From positions 4,463 to 68,462 of the forward strand of contig CAZUMW010000022.1 in NCBI GenBank assembly GCA_964621615.1: 64,000 nucleotides of DNA, written 5' to 3'. This DNA is from CAZUMW01 sp964621615 (GTDB lineage: Bacteria > Desulfobacterota > WTBG01 > CAIYCZ01 > CAIRTM01). The position numbers and the translations under genes are program-made. Under the pieces are notes generated by a model. It searched no databases. It was given only the letters and a program-made list of their open reading frames with translations, and was not told where the DNA came from. How positions within the stretch are numbered: the stretch's first letter is position 1; each line of letters starts with the position of its first letter. This document shows, piece by piece, positions 8,601-16,815 of this stretch.

Positions 8601-11234
8601 GAAACGCTTTCGCCCTATGCCCGCCAGTATATCACCCAGCTGCAGCGGCCGGAGGTCGACAGGGTCAAAGGCGTTCCGCCCACCGTAGCCATCGAGCAGC
8701 TTCTGTCACGCGGAGGAAAAAAATCAACCGTTGCTACGGTAACCGAAATTTATCACTACCTGCGCCTTTTGTTTGCAAAGGCCGGCAGGCGGCACTGTCC
8801 TGTCTGCGGCGGGGCCCTTTCCGCTCAGGACCCTGCCAATATCGCCCGCTCGGTGCGCCGGGCTTTTAAAAAAGGCCCTGCGATTATTCTTGCCCCGCAG
8901 GTTAAGGGCAGAAAAGGGTTCCACAAAAATATTATCGAAAAGGCAAAGCGCGACGGATTTGAAAAAATACGCATTGACGGCAGCATTGTAAAGCTCAATA
9001 ATATTTTTGCCATAAAGCGGTATCACGAGCATCAGGTTGAGCTTGTCACCGCCGAGGTGAAGCCGGGCCGGCTGTCCCCTGCGCAGCTGCAGGAAGAGGT
9101 CAACCGTGCTCTGGCGCTCGGGCGCGGCGAGATTATTGTCAGCGATGGAGATACGCGGGAGGCTTTTTACAGCATCCATTCCTCCTGCAGCCGGTGCAGG
9201 TTAAGCGTGGAGGAGCCTGACCCGCGGCTTTTTTCCTTTAACAGCGATCACGGAGCGTGCGCCGTGTGCTCAGGATCAGGGGTGTGCGAATCGCTGTCCC
9301 CGGATCTGCTGATTACCGACGCGGAGAGGTCTCTGCAGGAGGGGGGCGTGGCGGCGCTCAACTCCTCGCTGCTGACCCCGCGCACACGAGCGCGTATTCG
9401 AAAGCGCATAAAAGATGAGGGCGCGATCCCCCTAACCGTACCGGTGTGCAAGCTGACCGCTGCACAGGTAAAAACGCTTTTTTCCGGAAACCGGCGTTTC
9501 CCCGGGCTGTTAGCGCTTTTTAGCGGCCATGAAAGCAGGGGCAGCGAGCGCTGGCGGGAATACCTGCAACAGTTTTCCGATGAGCAGCCGTGCCCGGGCT
9601 GCAGGGGCGCACGGCTCAGGCCGGAGGCGCTCTCGGTGCTGATCGGCGGAAAGTCCATCGCAGATCTTGTATCGCTGACACCCGATGCGCTTCATCGGTT
9701 TCTGAGCACGGCCGCATTTACGGGCAGGGAGCGGAGGATCACCGGACCCATACTGCAGGAGCTGCTCCCGAAGCTGGAGCTGCTGAAAAAAGCCGGGCTT
9801 TCCTATTTGAGCCTTGACCGGCGAGCGGATACGCTTTCCGGCGGCGAAGCGCAGCGCATGAGGCTTGCCGCTCAGGTTGCCTCAAACCTGAAGGGGGTTG
9901 CCTACGTGCTCGACGAGCCGACAATAGGCCTGCACCCCCATGACAACCGGCAGCTTCAGGCGATTATCCGTGACCTCCAGCAAAAGGGCAACAGCATTAT
10001 TATTGTAGAGCATGATGAGGAAACCATCAGGCAGGCCGATTATGTTATTGACCTGGGACCCGGAGGGGGCACCGGCGGCGGAAAGATTGTGGCGGCGGGA
10101 ACGCCCCGCTCGCTGATGCAGCAGCCAGCCTCGGCAACCGGCGCGTATCTTGCCCGGAAAAGCAGCGGCGCAGCGCTGCCGAAGCGGCGCAGCGTTGACA
10201 CCTGTCCTTTTATCCTTTTGTCAGGCGCCCGCGAGCACAACCTGCGCGCTGTTGACGCCGGCTTCCCTGTCGGCCGCCTGTGCGTTGTCACCGGCGTGTC
10301 GGGGTCGGGAAAAACCACGCTGGTGCGCACGACGCTGTACAGGGCGCTGAAGCGCGAGCTCGGGCTCTATCGCGGCCGCGTCGGCGCACACCGGTCACTG
10401 CGGGGTGCGGGTCAGGTGAAGCGGGTCGTTGAGATAGATCAGTCGCCGATCGGCAAAACCCCGCGGTCCGTTCCGGCAACATATGTGGGGTTTTATGATG
10501 AAATACGCCGCGTGTTCGCCCAGGTGCCCGAGTCCCGCATGCGCGGCTATACCGCCAGACGATTCTCCTTCAACCTTAAGGGCGGCCGCTGCGAAAAGTG
10601 CTCGGGGCAGGGTAAAATAAAAGTTGCCATGAATTTTCTGCCCGACATGTACATTGATTGTGATGTGTGCCGCGGGTCGCGCTTCAATGAGGAAACGCTG
10701 CAGATACTGTTTAAGGGTAAGAGCATCGACCGGGTGCTGGCAATGACGGTGCAGGAAGCTCTTTCGTTTTTTGGTGATATACCTGCCGTTGAGCGCCCCC
10801 TTGCCGTTCTTGACAAGATGGGGCTCGGCTACCTGACGCTCGGACAGCCCAGCCCGACATTGTCGGGCGGCGAAGCCCAGCGAATAAAAATCGCGACCGA
10901 GCTGTGCACGGTTCGGAACGGGCAGACGCTGTACGTGCTCGATGAGCCCACAACGGGCCTGCACGCGGCAGACATCGACAAGCTTATGAGCGTGCTGCAG
11001 GAGCTTGTGGACCTGGGCAACACCATCGTTATTATCGAGCATAACCTGGATGTGATTTCACAGGCGGACTACATTATCGATCTCGGCCCCGGCGGGGGCG
11101 GTGCCGGCGGTAGAATTGTCGCGGAAGGAAGCCCGGAGGAAATTATCGGCCAGCCGTCAGGAGATTCCTGCACCGCGGCATATCTGAAAGAGCGCCTCGG
11201 TATGGATGAGAGCCCGGTACGGTGCTCCCCGTAA
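5625..11234 (+). CDS. uvrA: Double-length excinuclease ABC subunit A (tandem UvrA fusion)
   Basis: 1869 residues, about twice the usual 940. It contains two complete UvrA units in tandem, about 1-925 and 935-1869. There are four Walker A motifs (GVSGSGKSS near 34, GVSGSGKST near 621, GLSGSGKST near 968, GVSGSGKTT near 1556) and four ABC signatures (LSGGEIQR, LSGGESQR, LSGGEAQR twice). Each unit has its own CxxC zinc modules, including CEQCGGEG/CPYCRGTRY in the first and CEKCSGQG/CDVCRGSRF in the second. UvrA normally dimerises to find bulky DNA lesions and load UvrB; this chain would carry a covalent dimer. All key motifs look intact in both halves and the halves have diverged, so it is not an assembly duplication. 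Double UvrA is known from Chlamydia and some other lineages. murJ follows after 39 bases. Confidence 0.96.
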   Translation: MKDSIRITGARQNNLKNVTVDIPLNRISVITGVSGSGKSSLAFDTVFAEGQRRYIESFSAYARQFMDRMDKPGVDHIEGILPAIAINQSNPVKSSRSTLGTLTEIADYVKLLFPRLATLLCEKCGKPVEKDSPSSMARKIIDEFSGRKCLVTFPFVISSDSRVTAEDIEQGLRRQGFFRVCRNAAAAEISTEMIAGQRGATLHIVVDRVIVSESAKKRLLDSLETAVTFGRGQVVLFPADEASRPATFSTGFHCPRCDIRYRAPVAGMFSFNSPLGACEHCNGFGKTIEVDIGAVIPDPGLALRDDAVKPWSTPAYRGAYYELIDYCTEKKIPVDIPFSELSAAQKETIIEGDDRFYGIRGFFRWLETKTYKMHIRVLLSKYRAYETCHGCGGTRFKPATLQYRIGGCTIADMYAMCIADSLRFFKSLAAQPHRDKTVRVLLSEIESRLSYLSRVGLGYVTLDRQSRTLSGGEIQRASLTTALGSSLVNTLYVLDEPSIGLHPRDTHLLMDILKGLRDAGNTILLVEHEPDIIRRCDYVIDLGPGSGQDGGAAVFRGSPRELLSSASLTGRYLSGSLQISAPKQRKQSGGKACIQLSGAAVHNLKHLQGRIPLDSLVCITGVSGSGKSTLLENVLYASLSGKRHREQWCRFAGTAVPRQVILMDQSPIGKTPRSNPLTYMHIFEPIRALFAQTELAQKRGYTPSTFSFNTRGGRCEQCGGEGFEKIEMQFLADVYVTCPYCRGTRYFPEILDVAYREKNIHQVLSMTVSEARIFFADTPKVEYPLRLLEMIGLGYLRLGQSANTLSGGESQRLKLASFIRRGSNAKTLFLFDEPTTGLHPADITKLLDAFGFLIRSGHSVIVVEHNLDVIKSADHIVDLGPEGGDGGGHIVAQGSPEAVMAEPASHTGRFLKSCLSGPEEQPRREACGVFSEPGTGPEHTAIHISGAREHNLQNITVDIPREKVVVITGLSGSGKSTLAFDILFAEGQRRFLETLSPYARQYITQLQRPEVDRVKGVPPTVAIEQLLSRGGKKSTVATVTEIYHYLRLLFAKAGRRHCPVCGGALSAQDPANIARSVRRAFKKGPAIILAPQVKGRKGFHKNIIEKAKRDGFEKIRIDGSIVKLNNIFAIKRYHEHQVELVTAEVKPGRLSPAQLQEEVNRALALGRGEIIVSDGDTREAFYSIHSSCSRCRLSVEEPDPRLFSFNSDHGACAVCSGSGVCESLSPDLLITDAERSLQEGGVAALNSSLLTPRTRARIRKRIKDEGAIPLTVPVCKLTAAQVKTLFSGNRRFPGLLALFSGHESRGSERWREYLQQFSDEQPCPGCRGARLRPEALSVLIGGKSIADLVSLTPDALHRFLSTAAFTGRERRITGPILQELLPKLELLKKAGLSYLSLDRRADTLSGGEAQRMRLAAQVASNLKGVAYVLDEPTIGLHPHDNRQLQAIIRDLQQKGNSIIIVEHDEETIRQADYVIDLGPGGGTGGGKIVAAGTPRSLMQQPASATGAYLARKSSGAALPKRRSVDTCPFILLSGAREHNLRAVDAGFPVGRLCVVTGVSGSGKTTLVRTTLYRALKRELGLYRGRVGAHRSLRGAGQVKRVVEIDQSPIGKTPRSVPATYVGFYDEIRRVFAQVPESRMRGYTARRFSFNLKGGRCEKCSGQGKIKVAMNFLPDMYIDCDVCRGSRFNEETLQILFKGKSIDRVLAMTVQEALSFFGDIPAVERPLAVLDKMGLGYLTLGQPSPTLSGGEAQRIKIATELCTVRNGQTLYVLDEPTTGLHAADIDKLMSVLQELVDLGNTIVIIEHNLDVISQADYIIDLGPGGGGAGGRIVAEGSPEEIIGQPSGDSCTAAYLKERLGMDESPVRCSP

Positions 11235-11273
11235 GCCGAAGGCGCAGGGGATAGTTAAGCGGAAAACAGATAT

Positions 11274-12869
11274 ATGTCTGCTCAAAGCGCACAAACGAAA
11301 ACGATCGCCCGCTCCGCCGGAACGGTAAGCGTTGCCGTGTTTGCCAGCCGCATCCTGGGGCTTGTGCGCGAGCAGGTTTTTGCGGCGCTGTTCGGTGCGG
11401 GGTTTGCCTATGACTCCTTTGTTGTTGCGTACCGCATCCCCAATCTGCTCAGAGATCTCTTTGCCGAAGGCGCGCTCAGCTCGGCATTTGTGGCAGTGTT
11501 CACTGACTACAAGACGACAAAAGGCCATGAGGAAACATGGCGCCTTGCCAACAAGGTTATTACCGCAATCGTGCTGATCGTCGGCGCCATTACGCTGGCT
11601 GGCGCATTTTTTTCCAGCGAAATAGTTGCGCTTATCACGCGCCGTGATTTTACGGCTGTTCCGGCAAAAGCCGAGCTCACCTCCCTGATGACAACAATAA
11701 TGTTCCCGTTTCTGATTCTCGTGTCGCTGTCGGCGGTCGCCATGGGAATTCTGAACACGATGGGCAAATTTTTCATCCCGGCACTTGCCTCGAGCTTTTT
11801 CAATCTGGGATCGGTGGTGTCGGGGGTCCTTCTTGCGTTTATTTTTCCGGCAATCGGCCTTGACCCAATAGTGGGCATGGCCTGCGGCGTTGTTATCGGC
11901 GGCGTGCTGCAGCTCATAATTCAGGTGCCGCTTCTGAAAAAGCAGGGCTTTTCATACGGGCTCAGCATCGATTTCCGCGACCCGGGGCTGCGGCGCATTC
12001 TGATGCTGATGATACCGGCGGTTATCGGCCTCTCCGCCACGCAGATAAATATGTTCATCAATACGTTTTTTGCATCCGGCTGCGCGCAGGGAAGCCTTTC
12101 GTGGCTCCAGTACGCGTTCCGGGTCATGATGTTTCCGATCGGGCTGGTCGGCGTTTCGCTTTCCATAGCGACCATGCCGGTGGTATCCCGGCATGCGGCC
12201 ACAGGGGACATTGAGGGGCTGCGGGGCGCGTTTGTGTCCTCAACAGTCTTTTCGCTGGTGCTTTCGCTGCCGGCAACGTTCGGGCTTGTGTTTCTTTCCC
12301 GGCCCATCATCCGGGTTATTTTTGAGCACGGCCAGTTCACTCCTGCCGATACCGGGCGGGCAGCCACTGCGCTCATGCTGTATGCAATCGGGCTTGCGGC
12401 ATATTCCGGGCTGAAAATTATTGTGCCCGTTTTTTATGCGCTCAACAAAACAAAATATCCGGTTATCGGCTCTTTTATTGCCGTTATAGTAAATGTGGCT
12501 ATAATTCTCAGCACCATCCCGCTGCTCAGGTATAAAGCCATTGCGCTGTCGACCGCGCTGTGCATAACGGTGAATTTTGTTTTCCTGAGCGTTATACTGT
12601 ACCGCACCGTGCAGGGGTATGATATACAGTCGCTGATTCGCTGCCTGATTAAAATCGTACCCGCGTCACTTGTTACCGGCGCTCTGGCGCTGTGGGTCAA
12701 TACCGCCTGTAAAGCAGCGCTGGATGGCATGCTGTTCGATAATCTTATTTCGCTGCTTGCCGGCATTGCGGCGGGCATTGTATTCTATGCAGCTGTAGTG
12801 AGCTTTCTGGGCATTCGCGAGGTGGATGAGATCCGGCAAAAGCTTGTCTCGCAGCTGTTCCCCCGGTAA
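11274..12869 (+). CDS. murJ: Lipid II flippase MurJ
   Basis: 531 residues, the usual length for the MurJ/MviN branch of the MOP superfamily. The N-terminus has the family signature (ASRILGLVREQ and AEGALSSAFV), followed by alternating hydrophobic segments consistent with about 14 membrane helices. It moves the undecaprenyl-linked peptidoglycan precursor from the inner to the outer face of the cytoplasmic membrane. A GGAAAACAG ribosome site precedes the ATG. It sits 39 bases behind uvrA and probably shares its transcript; the next gene is convergent. Confidence 0.96.
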   Translation: MSAQSAQTKTIARSAGTVSVAVFASRILGLVREQVFAALFGAGFAYDSFVVAYRIPNLLRDLFAEGALSSAFVAVFTDYKTTKGHEETWRLANKVITAIVLIVGAITLAGAFFSSEIVALITRRDFTAVPAKAELTSLMTTIMFPFLILVSLSAVAMGILNTMGKFFIPALASSFFNLGSVVSGVLLAFIFPAIGLDPIVGMACGVVIGGVLQLIIQVPLLKKQGFSYGLSIDFRDPGLRRILMLMIPAVIGLSATQINMFINTFFASGCAQGSLSWLQYAFRVMMFPIGLVGVSLSIATMPVVSRHAATGDIEGLRGAFVSSTVFSLVLSLPATFGLVFLSRPIIRVIFEHGQFTPADTGRAATALMLYAIGLAAYSGLKIIVPVFYALNKTKYPVIGSFIAVIVNVAIILSTIPLLRYKAIALSTALCITVNFVFLSVILYRTVQGYDIQSLIRCLIKIVPASLVTGALALWVNTACKAALDGMLFDNLISLLAGIAAGIVFYAAVVSFLGIREVDEIRQKLVSQLFPR

Positions 12870-12897
12870 GAAAAAAAGGTGCCGCAGCGCAGTGTTT

Positions 12898-14046
12898 TTA
12901 TACGCGTATAAATATTGCCCGGCAATGCAGGATCCACAAAACAGCCGTCAGCAGGGCGAGATGCGCACCGGCAAAGGCAAGAGATCCGGCAGCCGCTCCC
13001 GCCCACGGTACAAAGCCGTGCGCATAAAGCCAGCTGTACATGCTTGTCGTTTCGCCCGTACCGCCGGCCGGCAGGTGAAGCAGCACGCGGACCAGCACTG
13101 CTGATGCCACATAGGCGCTGATGGCGTTCCTGCCGAGCACGGTAAAGGGGTGGGCCGGCGCGCGGACCCCGCGAACCTCCACCGCTTCAAAGCACAGCGC
13201 CAGACAGAACAGGGCTGCACCTGCGGTATACAGCACAAAGGATCCTGTCCACAGCGCTTTATTCAGCGGAAGCCATACCCCCCATAACCGGCCGGCGCCG
13301 AGCAGCACCAGCCCTGCGGCGGCAAGGCGCATCGATGACGCTGAGGTTTTTGCTTTCCCCATAAGCCATGTGCCGCAAAAAAAGCCGCAGAGTACCGTGA
13401 CGGCCGCGGGCAGCGTGCTGAGCAGCCCCTCCGGATCGACCGGGCCGCCGCGGTACATATGCTCCGGTGTCAGGACAGCTCTATCGATCCAGCCCGCGAT
13501 ATTTGCCTCCGGGCTAAAGCTTTGGCCGCTGATTCCCGGAGCAGACACCCCAGCCAGCAGCCCCCAGCAGGCAAGAAGCAGTGCCAAAGCTGCAGCAGCA
13601 GACCGCTGCGCCCCCAGTCCGGATACCGCTAATCCGGCAATACCGAACGCCAGCCCGATGCGCTGCAGCACGCCCGTGAGGCGCATTTCTGACAAGCTGA
13701 AGGTGCCGGTATCCAGCCAGTCAAGCAGGTGGGGAAAAAAGTTCAGCAGAAGCCCCATGCCGAACAGCAGGGCTGCGCGCCTGATGATCCGGTGCGCGGT
13801 CAGCCCGCGGCGGCGGGCAAATGCCAGAGAAACACCCGCAATAAAAAGGAAAAAGGGGAACACGAGATCCGCAGGGCGGCAGCCGTGCCACGCGGCATGC
13901 CTGAGAGCCGGATACACCGCGCTCCAGCTCCCGGGTGTGTTGACGATGATCATTGCCGCGACCGTCAGCCCCCGAAACACGTCAAGCGAATGGAGGCGCC
14001 CGGCGGTGTGCGAAGCTGTGCTTTCTGTTGTATCAGGAGTGCTCAT
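12898..14046 (-). CDS. HGSNAT/NagX-type membrane acyltransferase
   Basis: 382 residues, mostly membrane helices. The N-terminal signature SLDVFRGLTVAAMI, then AAWHGCRPADLVFPFFLF, is typical of the heparan-alpha-glucosaminide N-acetyltransferase-like family (COG4299; NagX in bacteria). The histidine in AAWHG is the probable catalytic residue by analogy. Members are thought to transfer acetyl groups across the membrane to sugar amino groups, but bacterial substrates are mostly undefined. The gene converges on murJ with a 28-base gap and is divergent from the SBBP gene. Confidence 0.85.
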   Translation of the reverse strand: MSTPDTTESTASHTAGRLHSLDVFRGLTVAAMIIVNTPGSWSAVYPALRHAAWHGCRPADLVFPFFLFIAGVSLAFARRRGLTAHRIIRRAALLFGMGLLLNFFPHLLDWLDTGTFSLSEMRLTGVLQRIGLAFGIAGLAVSGLGAQRSAAAALALLLACWGLLAGVSAPGISGQSFSPEANIAGWIDRAVLTPEHMYRGGPVDPEGLLSTLPAAVTVLCGFFCGTWLMGKAKTSASSMRLAAAGLVLLGAGRLWGVWLPLNKALWTGSFVLYTAGAALFCLALCFEAVEVRGVRAPAHPFTVLGRNAISAYVASAVLVRVLLHLPAGGTGETTSMYSWLYAHGFVPWAGAAAGSLAFAGAHLALLTAVLWILHCRAIFIRV

Positions 14047-14261
14047 GGACGTTTTATAGCATCGGCGCGCAATTGTGTTAACGTAACATGTGAACTTCAG
14101 GATTGCTTCTCAATTACCGGATTGACCGGACTGACGCCGGGAAGTGAGCTGAAATCAAAACCCGCAGCCCGAAACAATCTCAACGTCGATATGCAGTACA
14201 CCCAAGCAGGCTATGGTCGAACTCTGAAAATATTGAGGAAAACCCCCCGGGATTATGCCTA

Positions 14262-14290
14262 TTGACATGTAATAGTATACATTCTATATA
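14262..14290 (+). promoter_or_regulatory. Near-consensus sigma70 promoter of the SBBP protein gene
   Basis: TTGACA (14262-14267), exactly 17 bases, TATATA (14285-14290). The predicted transcript starts near 14297, giving a leader of about 70 bases before the ATG at 14368. The gap 14047-14261 upstream shows no gene I can support. Confidence 0.75.
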
Positions 14291-14331
14291 GTATCATAAT
14301 AAAAAAATAATACGTGCATTGAAAATTGGAT

Positions 14332-14358
14332 TTTTACAATAAATTACATTTTGTAAAA
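14332..14358. promoter_or_regulatory. Inverted repeat over the SBBP gene leader
   Basis: TTTTACAA (14332-14339) and TTGTAAAA (14351-14358) form a perfect 8-bp inverted repeat with an 11-base spacer. It ends at the AAGGGGG ribosome site and could be an operator or an RNA hairpin that masks the site. The right arm lies within a 15-base string that recurs at 26089-26103. Confidence 0.4.
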
Positions 14359-14367
14359 GGGGGTATT

Positions 14368-16305
14368 ATGAGGGGGTATCGATATCGCTGTTTAGCTGCC
14401 ACACTGTGTGTGCTCGGTATTTTGACTGCGGCATCAGCCCGGGCCGGCGACAATGAAACAAGCCTTCTGGCGTCAACGTTTCTCGGCGGCGGGCTTGATT
14501 CAGAGAAGATTTATTCGATGGCTGTTGACAGCGCCGGCAATGTGTATGTTGCCGGCTACACAAAGTCGACTGATTTTCCTGCCACAGCCGGCGCCTACTG
14601 CACGAGCTGCAGCGGCTATGATGCGTTTATCGCAAAGTTTGACAGCGATCTGAAAACGCTGCTTGCGGCAACGCTGTACGGGGGTGAGGATGGCTATGAA
14701 GAGGCGCGCTCGATCGTCATCGGCCCGCAGGGCTCGATTTATATCGCGGGAATCACCGGCTCCGATGATCTGCCGACAACCCCGACTGCTTTTCAGCCTG
14801 AGCATCGGGTGGGCCGCGTGGGCACCGATGCTTTTGTGGCCCGCTTTGACGCCGGTCTGACTACCCTGCAGGCTGCAACATATTTAAGCGGCAGCGACGG
14901 CGGCGCCGAGGACGAGGCCTATGCCGTTGCTTTGAGCACAGCAGGCTCCGTCTATGTAACGGGGTGGACAGACTCTCCCAATTTTCCGGTAACCGCCGGG
15001 TCATACGATGCTGAGCACGGTGCAGACCCCGACGCAATCAATCCGGGCGGAAAGATTTTTATCGCGCGGCTCGATGCTGATTTGACCGCCCTGCAGGCCG
15101 GCACCTTTCTGGGAACGATCGACGGCTCCGAAAGCGCCTATGCACTTGCAGCTGATGACAGCCAAAACGTCTACGTTGCCGGATCGACCGGCGCAGACGG
15201 GTTTCCCGTTACGGGGGGTGCCTATGACACTACACCGAACGGCGGCAGCGATGTATTTGTCGCCCGGTTCAATGCCTCACTTTCTTCGCTTTCCGCCTGT
15301 ACCCTTCTCGGCGGGTCGGAGTCAGATACCCTGGGCTATGACACGCCGCAGCAGACAGACAAGTCGATTCTGCTGGATGCAGACGGCAATGTGTATATCA
15401 CCGGAACCACCTATTCGCTTGATTTTCCGGTCACCGCCGGCGCGTTCAGCACCTCACGGGAGTACGCGGGCACTTTTGTGTCAAAACTCGATTCCGGCCT
15501 GACCGAGCTTCGGGCATCGACCTATCTGTGCAACGGCGTGTCCCGCTCCATTGCCCTGGACTCCGAAGGCAATATCTATGTTGCGGGCGACTCCGAGTAC
15601 GGCTGCCCGGTTCCCGTTGACGCCTATCAGACCGAGGAGGACCAGTGGGGCGGCCTGTACATTATCCGGCTTGACGGGGCGCTCGAGAAGATGCTCGCCG
15701 CAACCTTTTTCGGGGGCAGCGAGCGCGAGTCCGCTTTATCCATCGCCGTGGATGCCCAGGACAATCTCTATGTAGCCGGCTCGACAAGCTCCCCTGATTT
15801 CCCGGTTACCCCGGAAGCCTACGACAGCTCTTTTAACAGCACTGCAGACGCAACAGACGGATTTGTGATTCATTTCGAAAAAGAGCTTGCCGGGGAACAA
15901 AGCGGTCCCGGCGGCAGTGATGCCTGCCCTATTGAAACAGCGCTCGCTGATCTGCAGCTTCTGAGCACATTGCGGGATATTCGCGACAAGGCCCTTGCGA
16001 AATCAGCACAGCAGGCTGTCTCCGGCTATTACCGTCATGCCCCGGAGCTGTCATCGATACTCGCTGCCAGGCCGGGGCTTTCCGCACGCCTTCGCCGGCT
16101 TATGCTGAACCACCGGCAGCAGCTGGCATCCTATGCCATGCACGGGCGGGCCTCTGTTTCTGCTGAAACGTGCGCGGAGGCCGCCGCATTTCTGCGCGAG
16201 TGCACGGCCGCGGCGTCGCCGGGCCTTTCCCGGGTGCTGAGCCGCTGGGCGGAGCAGATTGCCGACCGGGCGTTTCTGCGGTCGGCAGGCATTATCGTAC
16301 AATGA
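14368..16305 (+). CDS. Secreted SBBP-repeat beta-propeller protein
   Basis: 645 residues from the ATG at 14368, chosen for its AAAGGGGG ribosome site and immediate signal peptide (LAATLCVLGILTAAS, cleavage near ARAG); the in-frame ATG at 14326 lacks both. The body holds seven SBBP-type repeats (units like NVYVAGYT...DFPATAGAY...DAFIAKFD), enough for one closed seven-bladed propeller. The C-terminal 125 residues are helical, and LRDIRDKALAKS followed by GYYRHAPEL resembles the domain preceding CFI-box-type C-terminal regions of secreted proteins; I see no sorting signal. Ligand or partner is unknown. The strong promoter suggests high expression. Confidence 0.85.
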   Translation: MRGYRYRCLAATLCVLGILTAASARAGDNETSLLASTFLGGGLDSEKIYSMAVDSAGNVYVAGYTKSTDFPATAGAYCTSCSGYDAFIAKFDSDLKTLLAATLYGGEDGYEEARSIVIGPQGSIYIAGITGSDDLPTTPTAFQPEHRVGRVGTDAFVARFDAGLTTLQAATYLSGSDGGAEDEAYAVALSTAGSVYVTGWTDSPNFPVTAGSYDAEHGADPDAINPGGKIFIARLDADLTALQAGTFLGTIDGSESAYALAADDSQNVYVAGSTGADGFPVTGGAYDTTPNGGSDVFVARFNASLSSLSACTLLGGSESDTLGYDTPQQTDKSILLDADGNVYITGTTYSLDFPVTAGAFSTSREYAGTFVSKLDSGLTELRASTYLCNGVSRSIALDSEGNIYVAGDSEYGCPVPVDAYQTEEDQWGGLYIIRLDGALEKMLAATFFGGSERESALSIAVDAQDNLYVAGSTSSPDFPVTPEAYDSSFNSTADATDGFVIHFEKELAGEQSGPGGSDACPIETALADLQLLSTLRDIRDKALAKSAQQAVSGYYRHAPELSSILAARPGLSARLRRLMLNHRQQLASYAMHGRASVSAETCAEAAAFLRECTAAASPGLSRVLSRWAEQIADRAFLRSAGIIVQ

Positions 16306-16462
16306 AGGCGCACATACATATATGTTGCTTTTTCCGCCCGGTTAGGCTATGACCTACTATTAGGCGCACCGCATATTCCTGCCCGATATTATTTTTTTGT
16401 TAACACTGTAGACTGTATCCGGCTGCAGCATTCTGCGAGCTACAACAGGAGAGAAAACGACC

Positions 16463-16804
16463 ATGGAAAACAATATGAACTTCACCGTCTCGATCGGGTT
16501 TGAAAAAGCACATCTGCCCCCCTTTCAGGACATTCTCGTGCTGGGACGAAAGTGTCCCGTCGGCATGAGCGGCATTACCAAATCGCTTGACTTTCTCCTG
16601 CCCGACGGCTTTGAGGTGTTTGAGACCGACAGCGACGATGTGGAGGCGCTTGTTGTTAACAAGTCCATACTGAAGCGGATGCCGTTTGAGAAGATTGTCA
16701 AAATACTCGAGGAGCGCGTGTTTCCCTTTATGTGTGACACCGAGATGATAAAAGTCGACTTCAGCGTCAAGGTGTCATATGAAAATCTGCCGGTTGAAAA
16801 TTAA
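16463..16804 (+). CDS. Small protein of unknown function paired with a CBS-PAS kinase
   Basis: 113 residues, no recognised domain. It is soluble with mixed alpha/beta character and no signal peptide. Visible stretches include FQDILVLGRKCPVGMSG and an acidic FETDSDDVEALV. A good ribosome site (AGGAGAG, 10 bases before the ATG) supports it. The stop codon lies 11 bases before the kinase start, and the kinase has no clear ribosome site of its own, so the two are probably translationally coupled. A role as regulator or partner of the kinase is inferred from position only. Confidence 0.7.
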   Translation: MENNMNFTVSIGFEKAHLPPFQDILVLGRKCPVGMSGITKSLDFLLPDGFEVFETDSDDVEALVVNKSILKRMPFEKIVKILEERVFPFMCDTEMIKVDFSVKVSYENLPVEN

Positions 16805-16815
16805 TATTCACCTCA

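Noticed and set aside
5625..11234. Assembly duplication of uvrA
   Set aside because: The two halves differ clearly in sequence and zinc-module spacing, so a real fusion is favoured.
13121..14059. 312-codon plus-strand frame
   Set aside because: Antisense to the well-supported HGSNAT-type membrane protein; proline/serine/arginine-rich as expected of a shadow frame in GC-rich DNA.
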